Shown here: positions 14,101 to 29,100 of the stretch, one piece after another
Layout of the letters: every line of letters begins with the position of its first letter
Numbering within the stretch: the first letter of the stretch is position 1
Position numbers and translations under genes: made by a program
From: Prostheceraeus crozeri
Taxonomy: Eukaryota > Platyhelminthes > Polycladida > Euryleptidae
Assembly (NCBI GenBank): GCA_907163375.1
Contig: CAJQUW010012887.1
Span: 346,917 to 410,916, forward strand
Direction: 5' to 3'
Length of the DNA: 64,000 nt
Notes under the pieces: model-generated
Databases searched by the model: none
Told to the model about the DNA's origin: nothing
What the model saw: the letters and a program-made list of their open reading frames with translations, nothing else

Positions 14101-17100
14101 TCTCTAACTGACAAGCGAATGTGGGCAACATGTCTGCACCCACCGCCTCTTTATCCACCACCCAATCCACCAAACCAACACCAAGGAGGCCGCCAACTTC
14201 ACCGCAAGGCATGTCAGAGCGCGGCTCAGTGCTCGATACCTCCAATTCCAGCAACTCATCGGGACGGATCGGGTCTGCAGAGAAGACAAGCGCCCCGGTG
14301 GGCGAATGTCGTCGAGTGGCAGTCTGTCGGGAGTCGTCCAATCGAACTGAGTCGCCGTGACATTGATTAAACTTGCAGATATTAGCAGCTCGGGAACCTG
14401 CAAACGAGGAATGAAAGCCTGATGCACCGACTGTGTCCACAATTTATTCTTCATTTTGTGTGAGTGAAAGATATCTCTTCTATGCAAACTACAGGGAGGA
14501 AACACACGGGATCACAAAGGCAACTTTTCCTGTGTAAGCTGCTGAGTTAAAAAGGTCATAGAAGTCTATAAACAAGTTGTGATTAGCCAGAGACTACCAA
14601 GATATCGATATAGTCCCTGGATTACCTCATTCATAGATTTTGCGGCATAGACATCAACTTCATAATGAACAATAGACATCTATAAATCACAAAATGAAAA
14701 GCTACATTCTTTCGAGAGGAAATAAACGCTTCCTCTCTTAGTTATCTGTCTATCCTCGCTGCGCTCGGGCTGTACAACATAGCTGTGGGAGGAAAAGTTG
14801 ATATTTCCTCTCTCAAGAAAATAGCTGTGATTACTGTAACGACACTTCTAGTGATCCTCGCCGCTGGAAAAATGGCGTGTGACCTACCTCTCATTAAGTC
14901 AGACATGTTGGTATCTATCGATGGTCCGGACCGTAGAATCAAGCGATTGATATCTGCCTCTAAACTTTCACGACGACTGGCCGACGTGTCTCGTGTTTCC
15001 ATGTTGTGGAACGGTGTGATGACTCGATCCAAGCATGTCAATGAAGACACGATCGCTGAAGCTTGAGTGGTGGATAATGACGACGTCTGCATCACCATCG
15101 AGCTGGCGTCCTGATGAGGTCGGTCAGTACCCTCCATGCTGGTCGACATGATGACCACGGGATTGGACGCAGACGTCTCATCTTCAGCAGGGATCACGGT
15201 GGTCCCAGCAGGCACTATCAGACCTGAGCGTGACGTGAGTGATACCTGAGGACGGAAGATTATAGAATGAATGAATCACATGGAAAGAGAAGTGTCTCTC
15301 ACCTGTGCACATTGGCCGTACAAGTCGATAAGGGCGTAGACCCCTTCAGGAACATCCCGACAGGCGGATCCCATGTCTTTACCATCGAGGAAGAAATGTA
15401 GAGAACCATCTGATCGACGGAGCAGTCCAACTCGGGATCCAAGCACCAACCGGTCCAAATCAAATGTATACTGGCTTTGAATGGTTTTTCCATCTCTCAT
15501 CACGGAGTTCCCGCTGCAATGAAGAGATCAGCATGTGATCGTGCTCACCTGTCCTTGATTCATTATCAGTTAGGACTTTCGTTAACTATCGTGAATTCCC
15601 CCCCCCATGGACAGACTTTTAAGGATATTTGAATGATAGTCTTGATGTTAAAGATCAGATACGAGTTACATTGCGTGTGGAGCGTCATTTTGACAGATGT
15701 GATGCTCTGGACTGTATTTGATGTGATGTGCAGCTAAATTCGATTCATCACGCTCATAAAGACGGAAACTACACTGTGCTGGTCGTCATCACATCATTAG
15801 AAGTACGGCTTTAAGTTGAATTTACATTTCATCCGTACGGCATGCCGCATAACGCAAATGTCGGACAGTACATGGATTGCAGTTGTCCGGTGAGATACAC
15901 AAATGTTGTCCCACATAGTCATTGATTGCTGTTCTAACAGAATCAGATTGTTTATATAAGTGCAAGCAAATTATATAGTCCCTTTCCTATAATGCAAACT
16001 GATTCGAAAAGATGGCACATGAAGGAACTTAATAAGTGGGCGTAAAGAAATTTTTAATGCCTTACAGAGATAGGAAAAATAGTCGTGTGTCACATGTGGA
16101 TTGCTGTGAATTCCTTCAAAATACTCCGATCGCCACCATTCCTTCAGATTCGAAGAATTCAGATCATTGCGCAAACGTTTTCTCGATAATGTTGGGCTCT
16201 CCGATCATTTTAAAAAAAGTTAGCAGGCGCACGAAAAAACGTTCACAAACTTCTCTGTAGAACTTGACATCGTCTGCGTCTCTTTGCTGTGTGATCCGGC
16301 TGATAACAGTCACTGAAACTTTGCACAATTTGGCGTGTTTAATGTTGAATTGGCTGCTCATTGTTCGATTTCTATGGTATTTAGTCAGCAGATTGTGCCA
16401 TTTCATTAACGTTACATGTTCCAATGCTTCCTTTCTAGTCAAACAGGAGAAAAGACTGTCTAATTCTATGACTGTTCCTGTGGCATTGTCATACGTTCAT
16501 ATTGCTGTAAATAAGAAAGTGGGCCGTGTTGCCGTGTACTGCTTGTAGCGATCTGATGACACCTCTGAACATACCACACAGCATAAGGGATAAGGGTTGC
16601 CTGCCAGAAAAGGACCATGAAGTGCCCTTCAATTGCTTTTAGCAAACATCCCATGACAGGCCGACATCCCCTCCCCCGAAACTGAGCATCTTCATCCTCC
16701 CACGCTAGGTTGACTGCGTCATCAATGAGATGCGTGAGTGAAATGCCCTGGCTGGCATATGACGTCAGCTCACCTCAGCACCCACGTTTCATGCTCCAAA
16801 TCCGTCATCGTACTCGGGAACCGCAGTCTCTCCGGCGGGATCAGCGTCACGCCTGCCTCTAAGCTGCCACTCCATCTGTCCACCATTCTCTCCACGCGCA
16901 CTTCAAACAGTTCATCATTGAGAAGAGGGCGCGTGGATACGAGCATGGCATCGTTGAATTCGGACTGCGCATGAGGCCGGTAGGCGATGCTGCCATCGGC
17001 GGCCACACACGCATTCCGACCATGCGAATGATGAAATGCCAACGGCGGCGACATGCACGCCACGTGAGCGTCCAGAGCTGTGGCAGCCGCGGCAGGACTG

Positions 17101-20100
17101 AGAATACTGACCTGTAAGAGGAAGGGGTTGTTGCAAGTTCGCATGTAATGGCTACAGACCAGTAGGATCACTCACTTGCGCCGCTCGTCCATATAAGTCA
17201 ACGACACCATAGACGACAGGCGGAACGTTCCTGGCTGCACATCCAAGATCCACACCGTTGACATAGAAGTGGAGATTTCCATTGGGACGTCGTTGGACGC
17301 CCACCAAGTCCCACACTTGCAGACGGTCTGGTTCATCATCCTCCAGCGAGCCTCCGACGGCACCTTCCTCCTCATCTCCATCTTCATCTAAGTCACTCAA
17401 TTCCCCGTCTTCATCGTCTCCTGTAATTCAAGAGAATTCGTACAATTTGTGCAATGAATTGAGGAAAATTTCGGACAATCAGTGGGCAATTAATTCTGTA
17501 AAGCATTTACACACAAATTATTATCTACTTACAATGAATATTCAGTGGTACTGCGTTTACGTGAAGTTATCTTAAGTTGTCGAAAAGTTAGTTGACAAAA
17601 TCCATTCAATACGTGCTTCAAAATTGCATTGATACCGTTGAGCTACATCTTTGAGTTCGACAGACAAACTTCTCAATGATTTTTATGACATGAGAAATGA
17701 AAATCAAACCAACCAAAACTTAAATAATTTAATTTAGATCTTTACAGGGTTGAGCGCGAATATTCGAATCCGCCTGAACGAATCCGGACTAAGGATCATT
17801 CATTGCACGAATCTTAGATTCTATAAATGAATCAAAATAATCATCTTTCTCTACTCGATAGACTTTCATTTCATCTGAAGAACGTTCGGATCATCTCATT
17901 TCATGTGATCCCCTGACTATCCCAAAAACAATGTCTATTGGATGTCCTCTACTCGCGAAATGAATTGCCTGAATGATTGTGTGAAGTCACAGCACTTTTC
18001 ACACAATACTTGCATCGGTAGGCTATGTATGAAATCGGTGTTGAAATTTGTATTTACCGGCGTGAAACGTCGGGACATTGTTTTTAATACGACTGATCTT
18101 AGCAATAAACTTGTTTTCACCAAGAAGACAACTTGTTTTTTCCCGATAACGGCAACCACTACGAATACTGAGTTATGTTTTGAGGTGTCCTATGCGGTGG
18201 CCATAAAAGATGTATAGAAAATGAAGTCGACGGTCTTCATTAACGCAATACATATACATCACACGATCATAGATATAGGACACTTAACACTATGGGAAAA
18301 CCTGTATTTACGTTATAATATAAAGTAACGTGTCAGTGACCAACCAGTATTTCAAGGAATACTTGCCTTAATGTCGGCGGTCACAATTGTGACGAGTTAC
18401 TTATTCATTGATTATTATTGCCTTGACAACTGATGTGTGGTGGTGAGGTTTTGATCCTGCCAATTGACAGAGTCGCGTAAGTGGCTCGTAGCTCAGTTGG
18501 TTAGAGCACAGGTCTAGTTAACCTTGGTCGTAGGTTCGAATCCTACCAGCCGCACATCTTTTGCATGGAAATCTCACTGTTGTTAAAGTAAATAAGTGAT
18601 ATTATGGTGTAGTATTATGGGATTCGCGCAAATCCACCGAATAGAAGAACCCTTGAATTTCGTATTCGCATCCAACCCTAAAGCCCTGTATTTAAGTTTG
18701 ATCAACCGCAAGTCGGATCAGCTTATCGTACGGTAACGCATTGCCGTGCTTTAAATTACCTCGTTGTCGTGAAGACTTCACTTTCTTCTTCTTCGGAGGT
18801 CCGTAATGATCCAAGACAGTCACTCCGTTGTGCATCACACCATTGGAAGTCATCATATAGGTCTCAGCACTGGTCAGGTTCGTCATAGTGGTAGGAAACT
18901 TGAGCTCTGCAGGATTGGCTGTCGTTACTCCAATTTCCAATGTGCCAGCCCATTTAGTGACTGTTCGTTCCAATTGTACAGTGAATATCTCTCCGGGCCG
19001 CAATGGACGATTTGTGATAACGACACCTTCGTTGAAATCCTCTTCGGGGCTGAAGCATAGATGGTAATTAGTTAGATAAAAACATTTTGAATACACTAAA
19101 ATGTGAATACAAATACTTGACGACAATATTGACAATGAAATACATGATACTGAAAGGCAATATATTAATAAAGCTCGTCGCAAAAGTAATCGACTTGGTC
19201 TTGTCTCGCATGAGACTGATCACCCGAATCAAGGACTATGAAGCAGCTGTTCACCGGGGGACGCCGAAGAAGGGACGTGTGATGACCTTGTAGATGGCCA
19301 CGATGGTCTCTTGTTGTTGCTCCCAATTCGTGCAAGTGAAGCATGATAGGATGCCTAGGGTGTGTCTTGCTGTTTACAAATGTTGTTGACGTGTGTTGTA
19401 TATGTATGCTGAGTGTCTAGGCCAGCGCCCAGGATCCGATTGTTGTTGTGAGTTGTGAGTGGAATACTGTCAATCGTGAGAGTTTTGTACTGTGTTCATA
19501 GGGCTACGGTGTGGAGAGTGAGAGTTGAGTTTTGTTGGAGTTGACGTGGAAGTTGTTTTGTTGGACAGTAGTGTTGAGGTAGAGTTGGAGATTGCTTTGA
19601 ACTGTCTTGATGTTTAGATGTGTACCCGTGATGGTGATGTCGTCAGCGTAGACCGTTGTTTTGAGTGCAGCGTCTGTTAGAAATGGACTGTCTTACATGT
19701 AGTGTAGAGATTGAAGAGGAAGGGGAGAGAACTCCTCCTTGTGGAACGCCTGTTTTGATGTTTTTGTTGGTTGAGCGTGTTTGGTTGTATGTGGTGTAGG
19801 CTTGCCTACCTTTCATGTAGTTTGCTATGCATTGAATGAAAAGAGATGGAATATTGGTCAGTTGGAATTTGTGGATTAGTGTGTGAATGTATGCGGACTG
19901 TGTCGAAAGCTTTTGTCAAGTCCAGCGATGTGGTGATTGTGCGCAAGGGTGGCCTTTTTATACTGAAGCCAGCAGCGATGGCGCTGTTGATTCAATGCAT
20001 TACAGTGGCTGTGGAGTGCTCCTTTTTGAATCCGTGTTGAAAAGGCAGCGAAGAGACCGATTATGTGATGATGATGATGTCTTTTTCAGTGTTTCGGCAA

Positions 20101-23100
20101 GGGGAGAGAGAAGAGACATTGATCTGCAAGAGCAGTGGTTTGTTGAGTTTTGATATTGATGTGATGTTGCCAGTTTTCCAGATGCTGGGAATCTGGCTGG
20201 TGTTGAATGAGGAAGTGCATGCGCAGTGGATGGCAGTCAGGCCGAGGTGTTTGTGTGTTTTATGTTAATTTTTTCAGGGGAATTGTTGCTAGAGGAGTCT
20301 GAGATGGCTTTCTCTGTTTGTTCTGCCATGACGTCTATGTTGGTTGCAGTGAGGCGGAGTGTGCGTTTGCCAATTACTGTGTTCTCGCATCTCTGTGGGG
20401 GTTTGGCGAAGAGATTTGTTGAAGGCGCTCGCTATGTCACGGATAGTTGCGGAATCACTCACTTATTTCGATAAGCGGTTCGATTACTGTTATCCAAATG
20501 TACTGCTTCTCCACTTCGGGAGTGGAAGACTAACTTCTCTGTTTCTTCATAGTTATCTGAAATGACGGAGAAATTCGTCAATACATCGGAAATGCATGAC
20601 ACAGCGATCTTCATACCTTCGTCTTCAGACAGACCACTTTCTCTTCGAACTACACGACCTGCTGCTCCAACAGCGGCTACTGCAGCTGCTAATGCCCTCC
20701 GAGAAGCGCCTTCAAGCTGCTGATAGCTGGAAGAAGGACTTGTTGGAGCAGGAGGAGGCACTGGATGCATCAGTGTCACTTTCACCGTCATCCCGTACAA
20801 ATCCACAACACCCCAATATGGACCATTTTGACATACAGCTGCCATGCCCTGATCACGACCATTGATGTAGAAATGAAGATGATTGGTGTTCCGCAACATC
20901 ATTCCTACACGATCACCAACCTGAAAGGTAATTACAGTGCATCATGGAATGGCAAAACCAGGAATCTTAAGCATTACCGAAGTCAAGAACTTTCTGTGTT
21001 TTTCCTTCTGTTGTAAATAACACGATATGCACAGGTCTACTTACTTTTCGCTTTAAATAGTAATATCATTACTACAGAATAATTTGATACAGAAATCGTA
21101 TTCCTGCTAAGAATTGCTGGGAAATAGATGATTGATCACAATTCATTGCATGATTGTACACACGGGCGATTGACAGAAATGATACACAAAAAGAAGTTCG
21201 TTGGTACAGTTTTTCTCGACCACCGCAAGTGGTCTGGTATAGTCTGAGATAGGTAAAACACTGCAACTAATTTTTTAAATGAATCCCAATAGCGAATGGA
21301 GCATTTTCTTGTCGAGTGTAATCGAATCATACTTGTGTCAACTACTCATGAAATGTGATTGATTGCAATTACAAATTGCTCCGCTTTTCTTGAATTACAT
21401 TTCAGTTACTCTACAATTACTTTGGATAACTTGCGGTGTTACACTATGAGTTTGTCCACTATTTTTCCGAGCTATTATAGGGTTGATTTCAATTGCTCCT
21501 TGAAATAACGGACGACGCTCGTATCGTTGACATCAGCGTTGCCACCGAGCCTCGAGACACCATCCGCGTACGAAGTGTATCGATACAGGGTAGAATAAAT
21601 GAAGGTCTAGACTCAAGCCTATGAATTGCTTGACAGTTTAGGGGTCGAAACAGAACTAGTCAACCTGCTGATGACTGACGGACTGCAGTGTTATGTTTTA
21701 TGTCCCTTAATCGGTAACTGAAGAAGTGGTCGATGTATTGTAATTCAAATGAAGAAATGTGGGATTACATTAAGTACTATAGACGGATGAAGAAACTGGC
21801 GATAACAAATTCAAGTGAAGAAATAGTATTTTCCATGTGTAGTCTTAGGTATAGTGTGTATAGTTTCATTGCTTTCGGTGTAGTAGAGTGTCATTGTAGT
21901 TCTATTGTTTACCTCCATTATCCACTTTCCACTTATCCACTCTTACCATTATCCACTTTGTGTAGTGTCAGATATAGTTCACTTGTAATCAGTGTAGTAG
22001 CATCGTTGTATTTCCATGTTTTACCTCCACTTTTCCAATTTTTATTCATCGGTTTCCTGTTGTTTTATAATATCCATTTTTAATTTCCTTAACCTATGAT
22101 GACCATTGTCTTATCCTATTTCCACTATCAGCATCTGTAGTCGGTACAGTATAGTAGACGTCTGTTTTGAATCTATGGTATTAGTATATTAACAGCAAGA
22201 ATGAGTAGTGTTACAAGTCTGAAGATTTCCATTTTTACCAGATATTGGGCCAAAGCTGATCAATTTTAATTCGTTGCCACGAGAAAGCTACATTGAGTTC
22301 TTTGAAGAACTGATTAATCCAATGGTTACAATAGCATTGCATTTATACACTTGGGGATTGGAGAACGCCATCAGTCCTCATTAGGACTACTTTAACTAAT
22401 CATTTAAATTAGTAAGCATTATATTCTATTATAAATGGCTGCTGTGATGATTTTCATCATCCTATGAAAATTGACGTGTGGGCGTAGGCGAGGATCGCCC
22501 CTTGCTCCCACCTTCCTGGACTCTTTGTGCCAACCTTCTCGGTCTTCTGCTCGACGATCAAAAGGTAGACCTGTGTCCAACTTGATTTGGTCAGTCCAAC
22601 GTTTCTTGGGTCTCCTCTGCATCCTTCGACTTGAGAAATCTTGCTGCTATGATTTGTACACGTAATTTTCAAATGGTCTTCTCACTACATGTCCAAACCA
22701 GCGCAGCCTTTCTTCTGAATTTCCAACGAAATGGAGGTGTTTACAGAGAGACAGTTTCTTATTTCTACATTTTTCATTCTATCACGTATGCTGACTCCTA
22801 GGATAGAATGCAGATATAATTTCGAAGAAGTTGGCAAAATCAGGGCCTTGTATAATCTGCAAGCCTATGTTAAACTAGGAAACTGTATCCGTGAGCACTT
22901 ACTTTTGGGAACATATTCGCTGTTCCTGGAAGCTATCTACTAAGCAGTGGATTGGTAATTTGCTTCATGAAAAACGTTCAAGAAAGGAAAGTTTCTGTTC
23001 CTTGAAACTTGTTTCCAGCCTGGTCTAGGTTTCATGAATATCCAGTTCAGATCGATGAAATAAACAGCACAAGTATTAGACAGAACAAAACATGTATTGA

Positions 23101-26100
23101 AAATATAAATATAGGGACTAGATATGAGCAACGCGTGCTAATGTGCGAAAAATGTCAATACTTTTTAAATAATGTCTCGTGGTTGCTGAATGATAACAGC
23201 ATCACACTGGAAAAATCAAATTATGTACATGAAGTATTAAATCAGACGTTAATTAAGGATTGCACGCCCTGTATGCACTGACAAGGAGTTTTGCATTATA
23301 TCATCATTCGACTTCTCCGAAAATGAAAGGCTTTGTTCCTGAAACGAAGTTGGTCAGGACCATGAATTCCGCGCACGTGAGCAACTTTAGAAATATATCG
23401 ACCTATATGTTTCTTTCGAGTTCATTAATACGAATTACCATTTTAGCTCAACCACATCGATAAGACTCTGCTCAAGATGTGTTTTGAGCTTCTCCTAAGT
23501 TGTTATTATTATCACAAGTAAAAGAAAACAGGTTATTTCAACATTAACAAAACATGCCAACCGATATAACTCAAAAATACTAGCTAGAAAATTCGGACAT
23601 CAAATCAATGTCATAATCAGCTATAGGCTGAAATATATTATCTTTTAGCTACATATTTATCGATAGCCTAATTGTTGGATAAAATCGAAGTAGCAGCTCT
23701 AGTAGAAAAATGTCTAATTCTATATTTACAATCAGCTACGTCCGGTTTTTCAAAAAACATATCACTTCTAAATTTATAACCCCAAATAAAAGAATATTTT
23801 TCTGAGACCTTCATCCACGCAGGTTCCGCGCAGCTCAAGCCCTCATCCGAACCGCGCAGCGATGGCAACGCTGGTTGACATAAAATTACCAACTTTTTCT
23901 TCTTCCGCCAAGTGTCTTCGCCTTGCATCTCTGCTATGACTGAAATTGATTTAAAGATTTAAGCCGTATCTTCTAGAAGTATGTATCTGCATCTCCTTTT
24001 CCGAGGGGGAATTAAGTAACAGTAATTTCATGATTGGCATTTTTCGATCAGAACGTTTTTCCGAGCAATTCTTTGAAAAAATCAGAGGAGTTGTACACCT
24101 GCTACACATCTAAGTATGGCAACCCATTATCGGCGAGGAGAGTGAATATTCAACGTTGTTGTTTGTAAAGTAATTCAATTTTTAAAGTAGTCAATTTAAT
24201 TCAATTCTTTGTGTCTTGTATCATCCATACTGGGGAAATGTTAATTCTCATGATATAGTGATAGACTCTCTTCAATCGCTGGTAGACAACCTTTCGTCCA
24301 AACATGTTATCTTAACAGGAGATGTGAATGACCTGCGTCATAAATTGTGTGACTTTTTTGTTTTGAACAACATGAAACAACTTGTCCAATTTCCTACTAG
24401 AGGAAATGTTTTGGATATTTTTGCCTCAAGCCAGCCCCTCAGATTTGAACTGTCCTCCTCTCCCTCATTGGTAGATCTGATTATAAAGGTATCTTTGTGA
24501 AAACTGTCGCTAACAAACCTGTTACTGTCACTAAGGTCAAAGTTAGGTCTTTCTCTCCCGCCTCCTTTGCTCAGTGCTATAGTGTCCTTCAGTCAATTGA
24601 TTGGAACGCCTGTTGTCTTGATTTTGATGATATCAATAAAGCTATTGACGCCTTACAGTTTCTTCTTCTACAATTCTATCATTTATTCTTTCCAGAAAAA
24701 ACAGTCAGGATGAGAAGTTCTGATCCGACTTGGCTTACTCCATCTCTTAAAGCCATTTCAGATGCTAGAGATAGAGCTCTCTCCCGTGGCAATTATCCCA
24801 AGTACCTGTGTCTTAGAGAAAAATTTCTTTCAGAAGTGAAAAAATCCAAAATGAATCAATTCCGTAGAATGAAGTCCTCTTCCCCTGCTGATAGCTGGAA
24901 AGATATTAATGCGCAGATTAAGAACCGGCATGGATCTTCTAATATCGACTATAACAAGGCCGTTGAACTCAATGAAGATTTTCAATCCTTCTTCTCTGAT
25001 CCTGACGTCGACTCCTTTCTTGAGGATGGGCCTTCTACTCCTACCCACATCCCCCTAATTCCCGAGACTAAAATTTCTGAATTGATAAGATCGTCCAAGT
25101 CGAATTCAGTCGGACCTGATGGTATTCCAGGATTATTTTACAGGAAATTCCGCAATGTCTTGGTTGCGCCCTTGACCGTTCTATTTAACAGATGCCTTCA
25201 ATCTGGTACCTTTCCTACTACCTGGCAATTGGCTAATGTCCTCCCTCTTCCGAAAGGCAATGGTGAATTCAGACCAATTTTGATCTTGCCTTTCCTCAGT
25301 AAAGTGCTTGAGCGCCTGATTCGTGATCACCTGCTTTTGCCGTCTATTTGTTCTTTTGACTCACGGCAGTTTGGGTTCATTCCTAATTCGTTTGGGGGAT
25401 GCACTAACGCTCTTCTCAGTCTTCGTTTGACTATTCTGCAACACCTCAGCGCCAAGTCCTCCAACTCTTGGAAAATTCTCGCAGTAGACTTCAGAAAGGC
25501 CTTCGATTCGTTAAGTCACCTATCTGTTCTGAACACCCTTGTGACTGTTTTTCAATGCAATCCTTATATTGTTTCTATGATTCAGTCCTTTTTGAAAGAT
25601 CGTTTTCAGAGGGTCGCTACCAATGGTGTGCAAGCTTCGTGGAAAGCTGTTTCCAGCAGAGTCCCTCAAGGGTCTATCTTGGGGCCTCTGTTGTTTGTCA
25701 TGTACATTAATGATCTTCCTCATCTGACAAATACCAAAATCATAGCTTACGCGGACGATAAATCTCTCGTTCACCTGTCAGAATCGTCTTCCTCTTCTGT
25801 CTGTCAAGATGACATTGATATTTTTGTCGAGTGGGCTCAGAATAAGAATCCGCATCAATGAAGCAAAAAACCAAGAGTCTCACTATTTCAGGCAAACCGA
25901 CCTCTTCCTCTCCCACTCATATTCATGTGAATGGCACTGTCATTGAAAATGTTCCTTCTCTCAAAATTTTGGGAATGTTTTTCTCCTCCGATAACAAATG
26001 GGACGATCAATTTAATTTCCTGTACAAAAAATGTTGCCGGTCCCTACCATTAGTTAGACGGATTCGGTATAACTGTGGGCAAGGAGATATTGTTTGGCAG

Positions 26101-29100
26101 GCCTATGTTGATCTTGTTTTTGCCCATATTTCTTTCTGCTGGCCCGTTATTTGCGACCTAAAGAAGTCCCATGTGAAAAAACTTGAACGACTTGATCGCG
26201 TTGCTTGTCGTTGGGCCAATATCAATTTTAAATGTGATTTTCATCAAATGCTTAATAACATCTGTATACGACTGATTCGTAAAGTTTCTAGGTTTTCTGC
26301 ATGCCATCCTTTATCTGAATTTTTCATTGTCAGATCCACTGATTCCCAAATCAGATCTCGGAGAAAATTGTTATGCTTTCAACGGAGATCGTCTGTTTGC
26401 AACAATTCATTTATTAAGTATTCGAAATTTTCATGATTTGTGAACCATGCCATATACCGCTCGTTGTATTGGTGAATAAAGTCTCTTTATTATTATTATT
26501 ATTATTATTATTATTCTTGATTACATGGCTAAAAATGTAACTGAGTCCAATAACAAATTACTCATCAGAAAATATAATTGATTGCGAGTACTAATTACTA
26601 TTACAACACAAGTTTGAATAGAGGTAATGAAGTTAACACAAGGAGGTGTATAGATATCATTGGCTGGATCTAACTGCAAAAATAGACAGAAAATGATTGG
26701 TGCGAATTACTACAACAAGAAGACGCTCCTTTCGGACACAAAGACTGGATTGACGTTTTAATAACAATGGTTTCGTGCATCATCAATTGTCGAGTACTCT
26801 GACGACTGCAGATGACTGGAAAGTAAGGGGATGGAGTTTCATTGCCGGTATTGTAAAGGACAGCTGAGGACCGACTGTCCATCTAGAACGAACACCGCTA
26901 TTCAAGACCGACTTCGGCGGATGCTCTGAGACTGTGGTGGACAAACGGCACTCAGAAGTCAATTCCACAAATTTGATTTGTCGACTGAGGCCGTCTTGTC
27001 TTTCGGAGAACGAATGAGGACAGACAGAGTTCCGAAAATAGTGCCTCTGGATACTAATCTTCTTCCTTGCTTTAATTTCATGACCTTGATTTCACTTAAC
27101 AAAAAATTAAATCTGCAGCTGATCGTTGAGGCCTCTATTCAAATGATACTTACTTTCAAAACATCCAGATGGAATTCTCCATACTCCCTTCGTGTTCCTC
27201 TACCATTCGTAAGGATTCCACAACCACTCATGATGATGGTTCCCGATCGCAAATTCGACATTGTGGCTGGCAGGTCGATGTGATCGGGATTATGCGTTGT
27301 CACGCCCATTTCGATAGATCCTGTCCACTTGTGGATAATCCTGTCGATTCGAAGTTCGAAGAATTCCATTGGCTGTGGAGCGAAATAGCAACGAGTTCAA
27401 ATATTTACAGCATTTCAACTCCGAAAGTTTGATAAAGATACGAAACTCTCATATGACCAATCAATCAATCATTTTAAATCCATCTGGACGATACACACGG
27501 TGTCCCAAAAGTCCCAATCGGATGAAATTATTATCAATTTTTCATCTCAATTTGTTTCATTTTTCTGTCTAAAAAATCCAAATTTATTTAATTAATCAAA
27601 GCTATGAGTTAATATTGAATCATTTTGAATATTAAGTCGAAGACACACACACATATCCACAACACACAATCCACCGATTTCAATAGTTCTATATATACTA
27701 GTAGATTTACTCTGCCATTTACTCTGTCATCCTACCTTTAGCTGATGATGCTACGCTATTAAAGTCTATGCACACAATAATCACGCGCACTGACTATTCG
27801 CTTGCACAGTGATGGAAGAAAATAAATCAATGCTCACTCTCTCATCTGCAGTCACTGCTGAATATGTGTTAATTTTGTTTGACGTTTGTCACTTCATTAT
27901 GGCGTGTCTAGTACGGCAGTCAGCACGAGTTTTTGCAGGGAACGAGGCCGACAATGAGACTTTCACAGAATGATGTACACCTCATAGTCCGGCAGCCAGC
28001 ACGAGTTTCTGCAGGGAACGAGGCCGAAAGTGTGAGACTCACAGAATGATGTACACCCTATGCCTACTACGAATCTACACGTCTGCCGAGTTCTAGTGAG
28101 TTCCTCTTCTTGTCAGACAGTATCAAAGAGAAATACCCGTAAATCCAATGGGACGCAGATTGCAGTTTTTGGCTAAAATGAAGTTTTCTATGTTTTCTCT
28201 GATTTAACGAAAAGTGCTAAGCCCAGAGTCGTAATTTTTGGCATGGAATCTCTTCAGATCATTTCCTTTCATCTTCATGCATCCCAATCTATAAAACTAA
28301 ACACATTTAGATTTGGCGAGTCTCTTAATGTCGGCAAACACAAACATTTTGAGCAACTTCATCCACATTCAACCGCATTCTCACATACATTGCCAATTAG
28401 ATGCATGATAATAGCACATGAGCATCATAGGAAATGACCTGAAGACATTCAATGTCAAAAATTATGACTCTGGGCTTCGTACTTTTCGTTTAATCAGAGA
28501 AAACATAGAAAATTTCATTTTAGCCAAAAACTGCAATCTTCGTCCCATTGGATTTACATGTTTTTCTTTGATCTTGTATGACAAGAAGAGTAACTCACTA
28601 GAACTCGGCAGACGTTCAGATTCGTAGTAGGCAGAAGATGTACATCATTCTGTGAAAGTCTCATTGTCGGCCCCGTTCCCTGCAGAAACTCGTGCCGGCT
28701 GCCGGACTATGAGGTGTACATCATTCTGTGAAAGTCTCATTGTCGGCCTCGTTCCCTGCAGAAACTCGTGCTGGCTGCCGGACTATGAGGTGTACATCAT
28801 TCTGTGAAAGTCTCATTGTCGGCCTCGTTCCCTGCAGAAACTCGTGCTGACTGCCGGACTATCAGGTGTACATCATTCTGTGAAAGCCTCATTTTCGGCC
28901 TCGTTCCCTGCAGAAACTCGTGCTGGCTGCCGGACTATGAGGTGTACATCATTCTGTGAAAGTCTCATTGTCGGCCTCGTTCCCTGCAGAAACTCGTGCC
29001 GGCTGCCGGACTATGAGGTGTACATCATTGTGTGAAAGTCTCATTGTCGGCCTCGTTCCCTGCAGAAACTCGTGCTGGCTGCCGGACTATGAGGTGTACA

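Noticed and set aside
14119-14370. Plus-strand frames opposite exon L, rich in Pro and Ser
   Set aside because: They are shadows of the conserved minus-strand NEURL4 coding sequence.
14742-14887. Continuation of the exon K reading frame past 14888
   Set aside because: The GTAGGT donor at 14887 gives the exact phase needed to enter NHR5 in exon L, and the extra residues match nothing in the family.
15105-15130. CTGATGAG in NEURL4 exon K as a ribozyme core
   Set aside because: No GAAA box or stem II follows, and the bases lie in coding sequence.
18692-18759. Continuation of the exon G frame beyond the donor at 18759
   Set aside because: Splicing to exon H keeps phase and returns to the NHR3 pattern, while the read-through tail does not.
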